DNA of 64,000 nt, from positions 62,001 through 126,000 of the forward strand of contig NZ_SMGK01000001.1 of assembly GCF_004339725.1 (NCBI RefSeq). The letters run 5' to 3'. The position numbers were made by a program, and so were the translations under genes. Under the pieces are notes generated by a model. That model saw only the letters and a list, made by a program, of their open reading frames with translations, searched no databases and had not been told where the DNA came from. This document shows positions 1 through 7,816 of the stretch, in pieces (position 1 is the stretch's first letter; each line of letters starts with the position of its first letter). The DNA is from Acidipila rosea. GTDB taxonomy: Bacteria; Acidobacteriota; Terriglobia; Terriglobales; Acidobacteriaceae.

Positions 1-2033
1 GCGCGGCCCCCGGATGCGGGCGTGTTTGCCGCCGCGTGGCTTTGCATTGCAGCAGCGGCAGGAGCGCTCGAAGGCGCTGCAGCGGGTGGGGCTGCCGCGG
101 CGGTGGCATTCGACTCGTCCGTTGTGCTCTGCTCGGGCGTCGCCGCGGTGGCTGGCTCGTTCTGCTTCGGAGCAGCCGATGCCGTGCCCAAAGTGCGCAG
201 ATACGCGATCAGCGAGCTGACCTCCTGGGGCGTTGCTGCCAGCGGAGACATGCCACCGGCACGCATTTTTGCGTTCGGGTTGTGAAGCAGGGCAACCAGT
301 TGCTGATCAGAGGCTTTTGCGATCAGGCCTCCCATCGGCGGCACGCGCGCTGTTCCTGCGCCCGCCTGCCCATGACAGGCGAAGCAGGCATGCGCCTGAA
401 ACATCTGTTGTCCGGCGGCAACCTCTGCCGATGCCGCTCCTCCGCCTGCTTCCGCTTCATGCGAAGTGCCGCCGCCCATCACAGCCGACTCTTTTGTCGG
501 CGGAACCGGTCCCAGTTGGGCCACTTTGTGTGTCGCGGGCACGTTGGCAGCGCTTGTGCCAAGCGCGCCGAGGTAGCTGAGCAGCGCTGACATGTCGCTT
601 GCGGAGAGGTCTACCGCAGGCATGTTTCCGGCGCGCATCTTTGCGTTGGGATTGTGCAGCAGAGCCGTGAGCTGCGCTGCAGGAAACTTGCTGGTGATAC
701 CTACCAGGCTCGGAGCGGCCGGAGTTCCTGTGCCATTTGCTCCATGGCAGCCGGAGCATCCATTTGCCTCAAAAACTCCCTTGCCCTGGGAGATCAGCGG
801 ATTGACCGGACCGGAACTGGCGAGTCCGGCCACGCTTCCTCCCGGAGACTCGACATAGGGTTGAAAGGGGGCCTTGCTGTATTCCTTTGCCTGCTGATCC
901 TGCAGCGCGATCTGTGCCGCGATCGTGGGATCGTGGGCATCGTCAAGATGGCTCTTCATGCCGAGGAAGACTGCGCCTACCAGCACGATGGCAACTCCGA
1001 GCAGTGGAATGGGCCTGCGCCAGGGTCTGCGTTCCAGCTTGCGATCGAGAAACGGCAACAGAAAGAACAGCAGCGCGAGGATGCCCGGCACGACAACGAT
1101 GGCAAAGACTACCTTGGGCCCTTCCCAGAACTTGAGCCACTCGAACATCGGCAGGTAGTACCACTCGGGCCGAGGCAGGAACTGCGTATCCGCAGGATTG
1201 GCAACTGGTCCCAGTTCCACAGGATGGAAGTAGGCCAGCACTCCGAGCCCGATCATCAGGAGCAGCGCGAAGGCCATGTCCATGAGCACCTGGCGGGGAT
1301 AGAAGCCCTCGGGCGGAAGCTTTGGATTGACGGGGTCTTCGTTGATCGGCCCGGCTGGACCTGCTTTTCTGAAGAGCACAATGTGTGCGCCGATAAAGAG
1401 AAAGATCGCGCCCGGAATCAGGAAGACATGCGCCAGATAGAAGCGCGACAAGGTGAGGGTTCCAAGTGTGTCCCCGCCGCGCAGCAGCTTGGTCAGCCAC
1501 TCTCCGATGAAGGGCACCTCGCCGACAATGTTCGTTCCTACCGCGGTCGCGAAGTAGGCCTTCTGGTCCCACGGCAGCAGATAGCCGGTGAATCCCATGG
1601 CCAGCACAAGGAGAGAGAGCAACGCGCCCGACATCCAGAGCAGCTCTCTGCGCCCTTTGAATGAGCCGTAGAGGAAGGTCTGCAGAAAGTGGAGTGCCAG
1701 CACGATGATCATCGCGCTCGAGCCGTAATAGTGCAGGCTGCGCAGGAACGCGCCCGCCGCAACCTGCTTGGTGATGTAGGCGACGCTGGTGTGCGCTGTC
1801 TCTGCCGAAGGGACATAGTAGAGCGCCAGGCACAGCCCGGTGATGATCTGGGAGATGAAAATAAAGAGCAGCCCCGAGCCAAATACATAAGCAAGGCGGG
1901 CACCCCCCGGAATTGGTTCGTCCAGTGAAGCATGCATCAAACCGGTCAAGCCGGTGCGCTTATCGAGCCAGCCATAGAGACGGCCTGGAGTCTTTTTCTC
2001 TTGCGGTTTATCTTCCTTCACTGGATCTCCCAC
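1..2033 (-). CDS. Cytochrome b fused to two c-type heme domains (quinol oxidoreductase bc subunit), C-terminus cut by window edge
   Basis: Reading starts at a GTG at 2033, 8 bases after the Rieske stop, and stays open to the window edge (677 codons seen). Residues 1 to about 370 are a complete cytochrome b: heme-ligand pairs in LHYYGSS / LALHF and YLAHVF / GAHIVLF, and a PEWY Qo-site motif. Then follow two c-type domains with CSGCH at residues 426-430 and CFACH at 550-554. Both domains carry the same stretch LLHNPNAKMRAG, so they arose by duplication. An Ala/Pro-rich tail runs off the edge. In most bc complexes the c-type subunit is a separate protein; here two c domains are attached directly to cytochrome b. 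The protein should sit in the inner membrane with the heme c domains in the periplasm. Family call is firm; electron partner is unknown. Confidence 0.85.
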   Translation of the reverse strand, partial: MGDPVKEDKPQEKKTPGRLYGWLDKRTGLTGLMHASLDEPIPGGARLAYVFGSGLLFIFISQIITGLCLALYYVPSAETAHTSVAYITKQVAAGAFLRSLHYYGSSAMIIVLALHFLQTFLYGSFKGRRELLWMSGALLSLLVLAMGFTGYLLPWDQKAYFATAVGTNIVGEVPFIGEWLTKLLRGGDTLGTLTLSRFYLAHVFLIPGAIFLFIGAHIVLFRKAGPAGPINEDPVNPKLPPEGFYPRQVLMDMAFALLLMIGLGVLAYFHPVELGPVANPADTQFLPRPEWYYLPMFEWLKFWEGPKVVFAIVVVPGILALLFFLLPFLDRKLERRPWRRPIPLLGVAIVLVGAVFLGMKSHLDDAHDPTIAAQIALQDQQAKEYSKAPFQPYVESPGGSVAGLASSGPVNPLISQGKGVFEANGCSGCHGANGTGTPAAPSLVGITSKFPAAQLTALLHNPNAKMRAGNMPAVDLSASDMSALLSYLGALGTSAANVPATHKVAQLGPVPPTKESAVMGGGTSHEAEAGGGAASAEVAAGQQMFQAHACFACHGQAGAGTARVPPMGGLIAKASDQQLVALLHNPNAKMRAGGMSPLAATPQEVSSLIAYLRTLGTASAAPKQNEPATAATPEQSTTDESNATAAAAPPAAAPSSAPAAAAMQSHAAANTPASGGR

Positions 2034-2041
2034 TATCGCAC

Positions 2042-2599
2042 CTAGCTCAATATTTCCTGGTTCGGTACATTCGATCGGAAGTACTCGAAATGAACCATCA
2101 GTTTTCCGTTTTCAACCTTGTGGGGAAGCGCATCCATTGCGCGTGGGGGCGGCCCGAAGACGTGCCTTCCACTAGGCGCGAACCGGCCGCCGTGACATGG
2201 GCACACAAATTCATTCTGGGCCTTCTGCCAGGAGACGCTGCAGCCCAGATGAGGGCAGATCGCAGACAGTACCTTCAACTGCCCATCTGCATTCCGGCTG
2301 ACATAGACCGACTGCGATGAGACTACTTCGCGCCATCCATCCAGCTGTCGGAACTCAATCGTCTTCATCACCGGCTGCGATAGATTGGCTAGCTCCTCCA
2401 CCGGGGCAACTACTGACCATCCACTCTGCTGAGACTTGGCATAGAGCGGATAAAGTACATAGCGAAGCACAGGCACGGCCAGCAGGGCGCCCATCCCTGC
2501 TGTGCCGATGCCCAGGAGTGTTCCAAAAAAAGACCGCCGGTTAATAACTATTACGTCTTTACTACTTTCTTTTTCATTCCCACTGCTGACAGGTTCCAT
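2042..2599 (-). CDS. Rieske iron-sulfur protein of a bc-type complex
   Basis: Ubiquinol/menaquinol-cytochrome c reductase iron-sulfur subunit, 185 residues. It carries the two cluster-binding boxes CPHLGC and CPCHGG, preceded by a single membrane anchor (FFGTLLGIGTAGMGALLA) just after an RR pair, as expected for a Tat-exported Rieske protein. I chose ATG 2599 because AGGAG lies 5 bases upstream; the in-frame ATG at 2623 has no ribosome-binding site and would overlap the upstream gene. It lies 8 bases after the cytochrome-porin stop and 8 bases before the cytochrome b start, so the three genes are almost certainly one transcript. It passes electrons from quinol to the c-type hemes of the fused cytochrome b. 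Confidence 0.92.
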   Translation of the reverse strand: MEPVSSGNEKESSKDVIVINRRSFFGTLLGIGTAGMGALLAVPVLRYVLYPLYAKSQQSGWSVVAPVEELANLSQPVMKTIEFRQLDGWREVVSSQSVYVSRNADGQLKVLSAICPHLGCSVSWQKAQNEFVCPCHGGRFAPSGRHVFGPPPRAMDALPHKVENGKLMVHFEYFRSNVPNQEILS

Positions 2600-2607
2600 G
2601 CGGTCTC

Positions 2608-3927
2608 CTAGAAGTTCACCCATAAGGCTAAGTACAGCGAATTATTGTCGGAAGCATTGCGATTTGCACCATCGTAGTTATTGCTGGCGCCGTTGAACTT
2701 GAAATATCCGGTGTAGGCCGCACTTAGATCAATGTTTTGCACGGGCCAGTAACCGAACTGTGCGATAAAGCCGCTCGTGTTGGGATGTCCATTATTGCTC
2801 CCGGTTAATGGAGCCTGCGCGTAGAGCAGTGCATCGGCATTTCCGGTAGTTGAGAACAGCGCGCCTGTTGCACTGTATTTATTCGTCCAGTGGTAGGTGC
2901 TGTCAAGCTTGAAGGTGTTCAGGTAGTTAGACTTTGTGCTCGCTCCACCTGCAGCGAAGGTCGCACCAAGGTCTGATTTTTCGTGGATATACGTTCCGTG
3001 CGCGTCCAGCAGGTTCGCGCCGAAGGGCCGTTCATATTGGAAGTCGAAGGATGGATCTACATATCTGTCTTCGGGACCTGTAACTGCGCCCGGAAAGGAG
3101 TTCATGTAGATGCCGTAGGTGCCAACTTCAAGATAGTTGCTGCCCCAGGTCTGCTGCCATGCAGCTCGCCAGTAAGGCGCCGCTCCGCTGATGTTGTACT
3201 GGTAGCCGGTGCCTGTCACAGGTGTGCTGGCGCCGCCATGCTCTGAGCGATAAAGGGTAACGTCTGTGTAGAGATGATTGGCGTACAGGCTGTAAGCGCC
3301 GAGGCCTGCAACGTCCTGCGCCAGGCCGCCGCTGATGACAGGTGAGGCGATCGGACCAACTGCAGAGCTGGAGGAGATCCACGGAAAGCCCCACGCTGGC
3401 GTGCTGTTCCATACATCTTCCACGGTTGGATTGTTATTCAGCGTGATCCCATAGAGCAGGTCGTGATTCCCCAGCTTTGTCTGATTGGCATAACGCAGAT
3501 CGGTATTATCCATGCCGAAGTGATCGTCGGAGTGCGTGTAGGTGACCTGCGCCATTCCTCCGAAGTGAGGAGCAAAGGCTCCCGCCAGAAAGATACTCAA
3601 CTGCTGAGGAAACCCGGCGCTTCCGTTCTGCGAACTCGGCTGGGTCGCCTGATCGACACTATCGGAGACAAGTATCATCGCCGACAGCGGAATATACCTT
3701 GTGAGCAGCAAATCTTTGGAGTTACCGACCTTGTCTCTCGGCGTCATGTCTGTAAGTACATAGCCATGCAGTTTGAAGTTTCGTCCGAAGGCTGTCAACT
3801 CCGGAGGATTACTGTGGCATACATTACAGGAGAGTCCAGTCTGACGCGCGAAGCTAGGAACTGCATAGGCATCTCCGGCAACAAGGAGAACTAAGAGAAG
3901 TGGTATCGTCCGGGCTATTTTTAACAT
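2608..3927 (-). CDS. Outer-membrane fused monoheme cytochrome-porin, Cyc2-like
   Basis: 439 residues. Residues 1-22 form a Sec signal peptide ending AYA. Immediately after come FARQTG and a single heme c motif CNVCH (C34, C37, H38), then PELTAFGRNFKLHGY. The remaining ~390 residues alternate polar and aromatic positions, rich in Tyr, Asn and Gly, and end in Trp-Val-Asn-Phe, a typical C-terminal beta strand for BAM insertion. N-terminal heme plus barrel in about 440 residues is the architecture of Cyc2, the outer-membrane Fe(II)-oxidising cytochrome, and FARQTG-x2-C-x2-CH resembles Cyc2 sequences as I recall them. AAGGA stands 6-7 bases before the ATG. First gene of the operon with Rieske and cytochrome b. 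Iron oxidation itself is inference; a barrel of unknown electron donor is the cautious reading. Confidence 0.72.
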   Translation of the reverse strand: MLKIARTIPLLLVLLVAGDAYAVPSFARQTGLSCNVCHSNPPELTAFGRNFKLHGYVLTDMTPRDKVGNSKDLLLTRYIPLSAMILVSDSVDQATQPSSQNGSAGFPQQLSIFLAGAFAPHFGGMAQVTYTHSDDHFGMDNTDLRYANQTKLGNHDLLYGITLNNNPTVEDVWNSTPAWGFPWISSSSAVGPIASPVISGGLAQDVAGLGAYSLYANHLYTDVTLYRSEHGGASTPVTGTGYQYNISGAAPYWRAAWQQTWGSNYLEVGTYGIYMNSFPGAVTGPEDRYVDPSFDFQYERPFGANLLDAHGTYIHEKSDLGATFAAGGASTKSNYLNTFKLDSTYHWTNKYSATGALFSTTGNADALLYAQAPLTGSNNGHPNTSGFIAQFGYWPVQNIDLSAAYTGYFKFNGASNNYDGANRNASDNNSLYLALWVNF

Positions 3928-4067
3928 GACGAGTCCTTAATGTTCCGGTAGCTAATATGTGGTTTTGTGAAGCTGTAGATGCTGACCGCGTATAGCTCAC
4001 AGCGCCAGTCAGACGCTATGTCACAGATAAGACATACAGATAGTACTACGTCCGCTAAGTTACAGAA

Positions 4068-4083
4068 TGTGATGGCCATCACA
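4068..4083. promoter_or_regulatory. CRP/FNR-superfamily type operator, perfect 16-bp palindrome
   Basis: The sequence TGTGATGGCCATCACA is perfectly self-complementary and matches the CRP consensus TGTGA-N6-TCACA at all ten defined positions. Its centre is about 148 bases upstream of the start codon of the cytochrome-porin gene, a reasonable distance for an activator site given an untranslated leader. No CRP-family regulator gene lies in this window, so the cognate protein is unknown. Confidence 0.65.
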
Positions 4084-4262
4084 GGAGCCTAGACGGGCTC
4101 TACCCGTTTAGCCTCGCATAGCTACACGCTCTCTAGCTGAGCTGTATTGCTCAACTACTGTTTAGTAGTTAGCTGGTTGCTTTGGCTGGTTCCACGCAAT
4201 TGATTATTGCAAGTCCTGCTCGCTTGAGGGGGAAGGGAAATTGCAGGATTCGCCAGACATAA

Positions 4263-4285
4263 GAGAGGCATAGGGAATGCCTCTC
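4263..4285 (-). terminator. Stem-loop after the small gene at 4317-4502
   Basis: Perfect 9-bp stem (GAGAGGCAT / ATGCCTCTC) with a 5-base loop. Read on the minus strand it lies 32 bases after the stop codon of the small gene and is followed by TTATGT, so the U tract is weak. A transcription terminator or 3' stabiliser is likely. Confidence 0.45.
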
Positions 4286-4316
4286 CCGGTGAGTTCACGT
4301 AGTGACTGGCGAGAGC

Positions 4317-4502
4317 TTAGACCTGCGGTGTTGTCGCGATTACAGCTCCCAGCGGCTTGTGTGTGCTCGGTGTGTTTTCGATAGTTGCCGCACTGGAATC
4401 TCCCGTTGCGTCGGGCTGGGTAGCTGGCGTTGCTGCATGGCGATTTCTATTTTTCTGTGCGGAGAAATAGCTCTTAAGATCGTGCTTCTTGATCAGGCTC
4501 AT
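4317..4502 (-). CDS. Small hypothetical protein, 61 residues
   Basis: I do not recognise a family. ATG 4502 has GGGAG 5 bases upstream, a strong ribosome-binding site, and gives a product starting MSLIKKHDLKSYF. A basic N-terminal third is followed by a polar, Thr/Pro/Ala-rich tail containing QPDATG. No signal peptide or membrane segment. A longer frame to 4583 is open but lacks a ribosome-binding site. The good start site and the stem-loop behind the stop argue that it is expressed; length and low complexity keep confidence moderate. Confidence 0.5.
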   Translation of the reverse strand: MSLIKKHDLKSYFSAQKNRNRHAATPATQPDATGDSSAATIENTPSTHKPLGAVIATTPQV

Positions 4503-4605
4503 ACTAGCTCCCGTGGTTCCGTTACTTTGGAGGGTGGTCGTCTGGAGCGAGTGAACTGCAGCTGAAGGCGAGAAGAAAAACATTACTTCTTCTTAGATCA
4601 TACGC

Positions 4606-4631
4606 CTTAACTGGCTGCTCTGCCGGTTAAG
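4606..4631 (-). terminator. Stem-loop between rmuC and the small downstream gene
   Basis: 10-bp stem (CTTAACTGGC / GCCGGTTAAG, one G-T pair) with a 6-base loop, 41 bases downstream of the rmuC stop on the minus strand. There is no U tract, so it may be an mRNA 3' structure rather than an intrinsic terminator. Confidence 0.35.
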
Positions 4632-4671
4632 TTAGCGTGGCTGGTAGTTACAAATCCTGGTTGCAGCTACT

Positions 4672-6081
4672 TCAGAAGTTATCCTGCTCCGCCGCGCTGG
4701 CCGCGATACTTAATGGCTCGCTTTCTTCTTCTGCGCTTGTCAGCAGTTCAGTTGGCAGCGGCTTGGTCGGCTTTACTCCGAGCGAGCGCAGCATCTCCGC
4801 CTGGCGAATTGCATTGCCGCGGCCCGTAGAGAGTTTCTTGATCGCATCGTCATAGCTCTGCTTGGCTGAGTCCAGGTCGCGGCCCACTTCGATCAGGTCC
4901 TTCGCAAAGGCGGCCAGCTTGTCATAGAGTTCGCCGCCGCGCTTGACGATATCCTGCACGTTCCTGGTTTGCTGCTCCTGACGCCAGAGTTGCGCCACGG
5001 TGCGCACGACAAAGAGCAGGGTGCTGGGGCTCACCAGCAGCACGCTCTTGTCCCAGGCCTCCTGCCACAGCGCGCCGTCGCGCGCGATCGCCAGCATGAA
5101 GGCCGGCTCGATCGGTACAAACATCACCACGAAGTCGAGTGACGGCAGATTGTAGAGCGTCTGGTAGTTCCGCTGCGACAGCTCGCGGATGTGTCCGCGC
5201 ATCGACTGGATATGCCGCGTCAACGCCGTCTCGCGCAGCGACTCTTCGTCCGCGCTGCAGCAGTCGCTATAGGCGTTCAGCGAGACCTTGGAGTCGATGA
5301 TGATGTGCCGGTTGCCCGGCAGCCGCAGCAGCACGTCCAGCCGCGCCCGGCTGCGGTCCTCGCGCGTCACCGTCTCCTGCACGGTGTACTCGTGGTCCTT
5401 GCGCAGGCCAGCCTTCTCGAGTAGTTGCTCCAGGATGAACTCGCCCCAGTCGCCCTGCGTCTTTGACGAGCCCTTCAGCGCGCTCACCAGGTTCGAGGCA
5501 TCCTGTGAAAGCTGCTGGTTCAGGGTTTTGAGCTGGTCGATCTGCACGCGCAGCTCGGAGCGGCCGGTGATGCTGTCTTTTTCAAGCGACTCCACCTTCT
5601 GCTGGAACTCTCCGAATTTTTCCTTGAGCGGCGTCAGCAGCGCGCCCAGGTTCGCCTGGTTCTGCTCCGTGAAGCGCTTGGATTTTTCCTCCAGGATGTC
5701 GCTGGCCAGCGCCTTGAACTGGTTTGACAACTGCTCACGGGCATCGGCGAGCAGGGCCAGCTTTTCGGCGGATTTCTCCCGCTCGCCTGCCAGTTTAGCC
5801 GTGGCCTCGGCCAGTTGCCCGCTCAGCGCCGTCACCTCTCCCTGGAGCTGCATCTGCCGCGCAGCCGCCTGGTCGAGCGCCGCCTGGATCTCGGCCGCCC
5901 GCCGCTGTTCCGCCTGCGCGGATGCCTGGCTGGCCGCCAGCTGCGCCGCGGCGGCCGACTCCCGGGCCCGCAGGCTGTCCAGCTCGCGAGCTGCTTCGGC
6001 CGCGCGCCCGCGGGTGAGAAGAAAGCCGAGCGCAAGGCCCGCGGCCAGGGCGAAAATAGCGACAACAAGGATCGAGAGCAT
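4672..6081 (-). CDS. rmuC: DNA recombination protein RmuC
   Basis: 469 residues. Residues 1-22 are a single membrane-spanning or anchor helix. Residues ~25-210 are a long Ala/Glu/Gln-rich coiled coil, and the C-terminal half is the RmuC nuclease-like domain with the family blocks GDWGEFILEQLLEKAGL, IIIDSKVSLNAY and FVVMFVPIEPAFMLA. RmuC limits inversion and rearrangement at inverted repeats; its PD-(D/E)XK-like fold suggests nuclease activity. It stands alone, divergent from acpP. A second ATG lies close by, but the N-terminal helix supports this start. Confidence 0.93.
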   Translation of the reverse strand: MLSILVVAIFALAAGLALGFLLTRGRAAEAARELDSLRARESAAAAQLAASQASAQAEQRRAAEIQAALDQAAARQMQLQGEVTALSGQLAEATAKLAGEREKSAEKLALLADAREQLSNQFKALASDILEEKSKRFTEQNQANLGALLTPLKEKFGEFQQKVESLEKDSITGRSELRVQIDQLKTLNQQLSQDASNLVSALKGSSKTQGDWGEFILEQLLEKAGLRKDHEYTVQETVTREDRSRARLDVLLRLPGNRHIIIDSKVSLNAYSDCCSADEESLRETALTRHIQSMRGHIRELSQRNYQTLYNLPSLDFVVMFVPIEPAFMLAIARDGALWQEAWDKSVLLVSPSTLLFVVRTVAQLWRQEQQTRNVQDIVKRGGELYDKLAAFAKDLIEVGRDLDSAKQSYDDAIKKLSTGRGNAIRQAEMLRSLGVKPTKPLPTELLTSAEEESEPLSIAASAAEQDNF

Positions 6082-6274
6082 TAACGTTATACTGCCACCG
6101 GAGCAGCCCGAATGCGAATCCGGCGCATCGCTCCTTTACATGGTGCGGGGCGCTCAGTAGACTTGGAATTTCGGAGCGGAGGTGGACACGGGCATATCTG
6201 TGCCTGTTGTGCGCTCGCCGCCGGAGCAGTTTCCGAATCAAAAACTTCAGTTAAAGAATCTTTAGGAGATGAGC

Positions 6275-6523
6275 ATGGCCGCAGCAGTGGAAGAGAAGGT
6301 AAAGCAGATTATTGTCGAGCAGCTTCAGGTGGATGAAGCTGAGGTCACCCCCAGCGCATCGTTCCAGGAAGACCTGGGTGCCGACTCGCTCGACGTTGTT
6401 GAGCTGGTCATGCAGTTTGAAGAGGCCTTCGACATTGAGATTCCCGATGAAGACGCCGAGAAGATCAAGACCGTAAAGGATGCCACCGAGTACATCGAGA
6501 AAAACGCGAAAGGCGGCAAGTAA
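6275..6523 (+). CDS. acpP: Acyl carrier protein
   Basis: 82 residues, acidic, four-helix ACP. The phosphopantetheine attachment site is the Ser in [14 protein letters not shown]. It carries growing acyl chains in type II fatty acid synthesis in the cytoplasm. Two ATGs overlap the ribosome-binding site; AGGAG at 6264-6268 abuts ATG 6269 but is a proper 6 bases from ATG 6275, so the latter was chosen. fabF follows 2 bases after the stop, the usual acpP-fabF pair, without fabD/fabG nearby. Confidence 0.97.
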   Translation: MAAAVEEKVKQIIVEQLQVDEAEVTPSASFQEDLGADSLDVVELVMQFEEAFDIEIPDEDAEKIKTVKDATEYIEKNAKGGK

Positions 6524-6525
6524 CC

Positions 6526-7770
6526 TTGCAGCGGCGAGTCGTAGTCACGGGGATCGGGCTCATCTGTGGTGTGGGCCACACCGCGCCCGAGGTCTGGCAG
6601 GGGCTGCTGGAAGGCCGAAGCGGCATGTCGCCGATCACAGGCTTCGATCCGACGGGCTTCTCCGTCACCTTTGCGGCTGAGGTGAAGAACTTCGACCCGC
6701 TCAAGTTCATCGATAAGAAGGAAGCGCGCAAAATGGGGCGCTTCATTCACTTCGCGCTGGCTGCCTCGGCCGAGGCGATGCAGTCCTCCGGGCTCAAGAT
6801 CACTCCTGAGAACGAGACGCGCGTCGGTGTCCATATCGGTTCAGGGATTGGCGGCTTCGATGTGATCGAGCGCGAGCACTCGGCCATGCTCGCCGGGGGC
6901 CCGCGTAAGATTTCGCCCTTTTTCATTCCCGCAGCGATCGTTAACCTGGCCGCCGGTCAGGTCAGCATCCGCTACGGCGCCAAGGGTCCGAACGAGGCTA
7001 CCGCGACCGCCTGCACCACCAGTGCGCACGCCATCGGCGACGCTTATCGCACCATCCAGCGCGGCGACGCGGATGTGATGATTGCTGGCGGCGCAGAGGC
7101 GGCCATTACCCCCATGGGCGTTGGCGGCTTCGCTGCCATGCGGGCGCTTTCCACCCGCAATGACGACCCCGAGCACGCCTGCCGTCCTTTTGATAAGGAC
7201 CGCGACGGATTCGTGGTCGGCGAGGGCGCCGGAATCCTGATCCTTGAGGATCTGGAGTTCGCCAAGGCGCGAGGCGCAAATATCATGGCCGAGATTATCG
7301 GCTACGGTATGAGCGCGGATGCCTACCATATGACCGGCATGGCGCCGGAGGGTGAGGGCTGTTTCCGTGCCATGAAGAATGCGCTCGACAGCGCGCATCT
7401 TCGTCCGGAGCAGATCGAGTACGTCAATGCACACGCCACCTCGACTCCGCTTGGCGATGCGGCTGAGACGGCAGCGATGACCAAGCTCTTCGGCGAGCAC
7501 GCCACCAGCCACAAGCTGCTGGTCAGCTCGACCAAGTCCATGACCGGCCATCTCCTGGGGGGCGCTGGCGGACTCGAAGCAGGCATCACCATCATGGCGC
7601 TGCAGAACCAGCTGGTTCCTCCGACGACGAATCTCGTGGAGCCGGATGTAGACTGCCGGCTCAACTACATTCCGAACAAGCCGCAGGCGGCGACAGTCAA
7701 TATTGCCCTGTCCAACTCCTTTGGCTTCGGCGGCACCAATGGGTCCCTCATCTTCAAGCGCTGGGAGTAG
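6526..7770 (+). CDS. fabF: 3-oxoacyl-[acyl-carrier-protein] synthase II
   Basis: 414 residues, thiolase-fold condensing enzyme. It shows the nucleophile Cys in ATACTTSAHAIG and the two catalytic His in NAHATSTPLGD and STKSMTGHLLG, plus the C-terminal SNSFGFGGTN loop. It elongates acyl-ACP with malonyl-ACP. The start is TTG at 6526, 2 bases after acpP; the N-terminus QRRVVVTGIG is right for the family, so translation is probably coupled to acpP. Length matches typical FabF. Confidence 0.96.
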   Translation: MQRRVVVTGIGLICGVGHTAPEVWQGLLEGRSGMSPITGFDPTGFSVTFAAEVKNFDPLKFIDKKEARKMGRFIHFALAASAEAMQSSGLKITPENETRVGVHIGSGIGGFDVIEREHSAMLAGGPRKISPFFIPAAIVNLAAGQVSIRYGAKGPNEATATACTTSAHAIGDAYRTIQRGDADVMIAGGAEAAITPMGVGGFAAMRALSTRNDDPEHACRPFDKDRDGFVVGEGAGILILEDLEFAKARGANIMAEIIGYGMSADAYHMTGMAPEGEGCFRAMKNALDSAHLRPEQIEYVNAHATSTPLGDAAETAAMTKLFGEHATSHKLLVSSTKSMTGHLLGGAGGLEAGITIMALQNQLVPPTTNLVEPDVDCRLNYIPNKPQAATVNIALSNSFGFGGTNGSLIFKRWE

Positions 7771-7774
7771 TTTG

Positions 7775-7811
7775 AGTCACCAGTTCAAGCCCGCAGCCTG
7801 AACTGGTGACT
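7775..7811. terminator. Stem-loop between convergent fabF and Yip1 genes
   Basis: Perfect 13-bp stem AGTCACCAGTTCA / TGAACTGGTGACT with an 11-base loop, 4 bases after the fabF stop and 5 bases before the stop of the opposite gene. Neither side has a clear T run, but the position suggests a shared bidirectional terminator. Confidence 0.6.
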
Positions 7812-7816
7812 GTGCT

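Larger units (their letters stand above)
3928..4316. other. Intergenic regulatory region upstream of the cytochrome operon
   Basis: This 389-base stretch has no convincing gene. It holds the CRP-type palindrome listed separately, a short stem-loop (arms AACTACT 4153-4159 and AGTAGTT 4164-4170 with loop GTTT, extended by GCT/AGC), and a stem-loop at 4263-4285 that ends the small gene to its right. The sequence is visibly more AT-rich than most of the window. The operon promoter should lie between about 3950 and 4065 on the minus strand, but I cannot pick a single convincing -35/-10 pair. Confidence 0.5.

Noticed and set aside
654..1664. Plus-strand open frame across the cytochrome b region
   Set aside because: The minus strand reads a coherent cytochrome b with heme ligands; the plus frame is rich in Gln/Arg/Glu without any motif.
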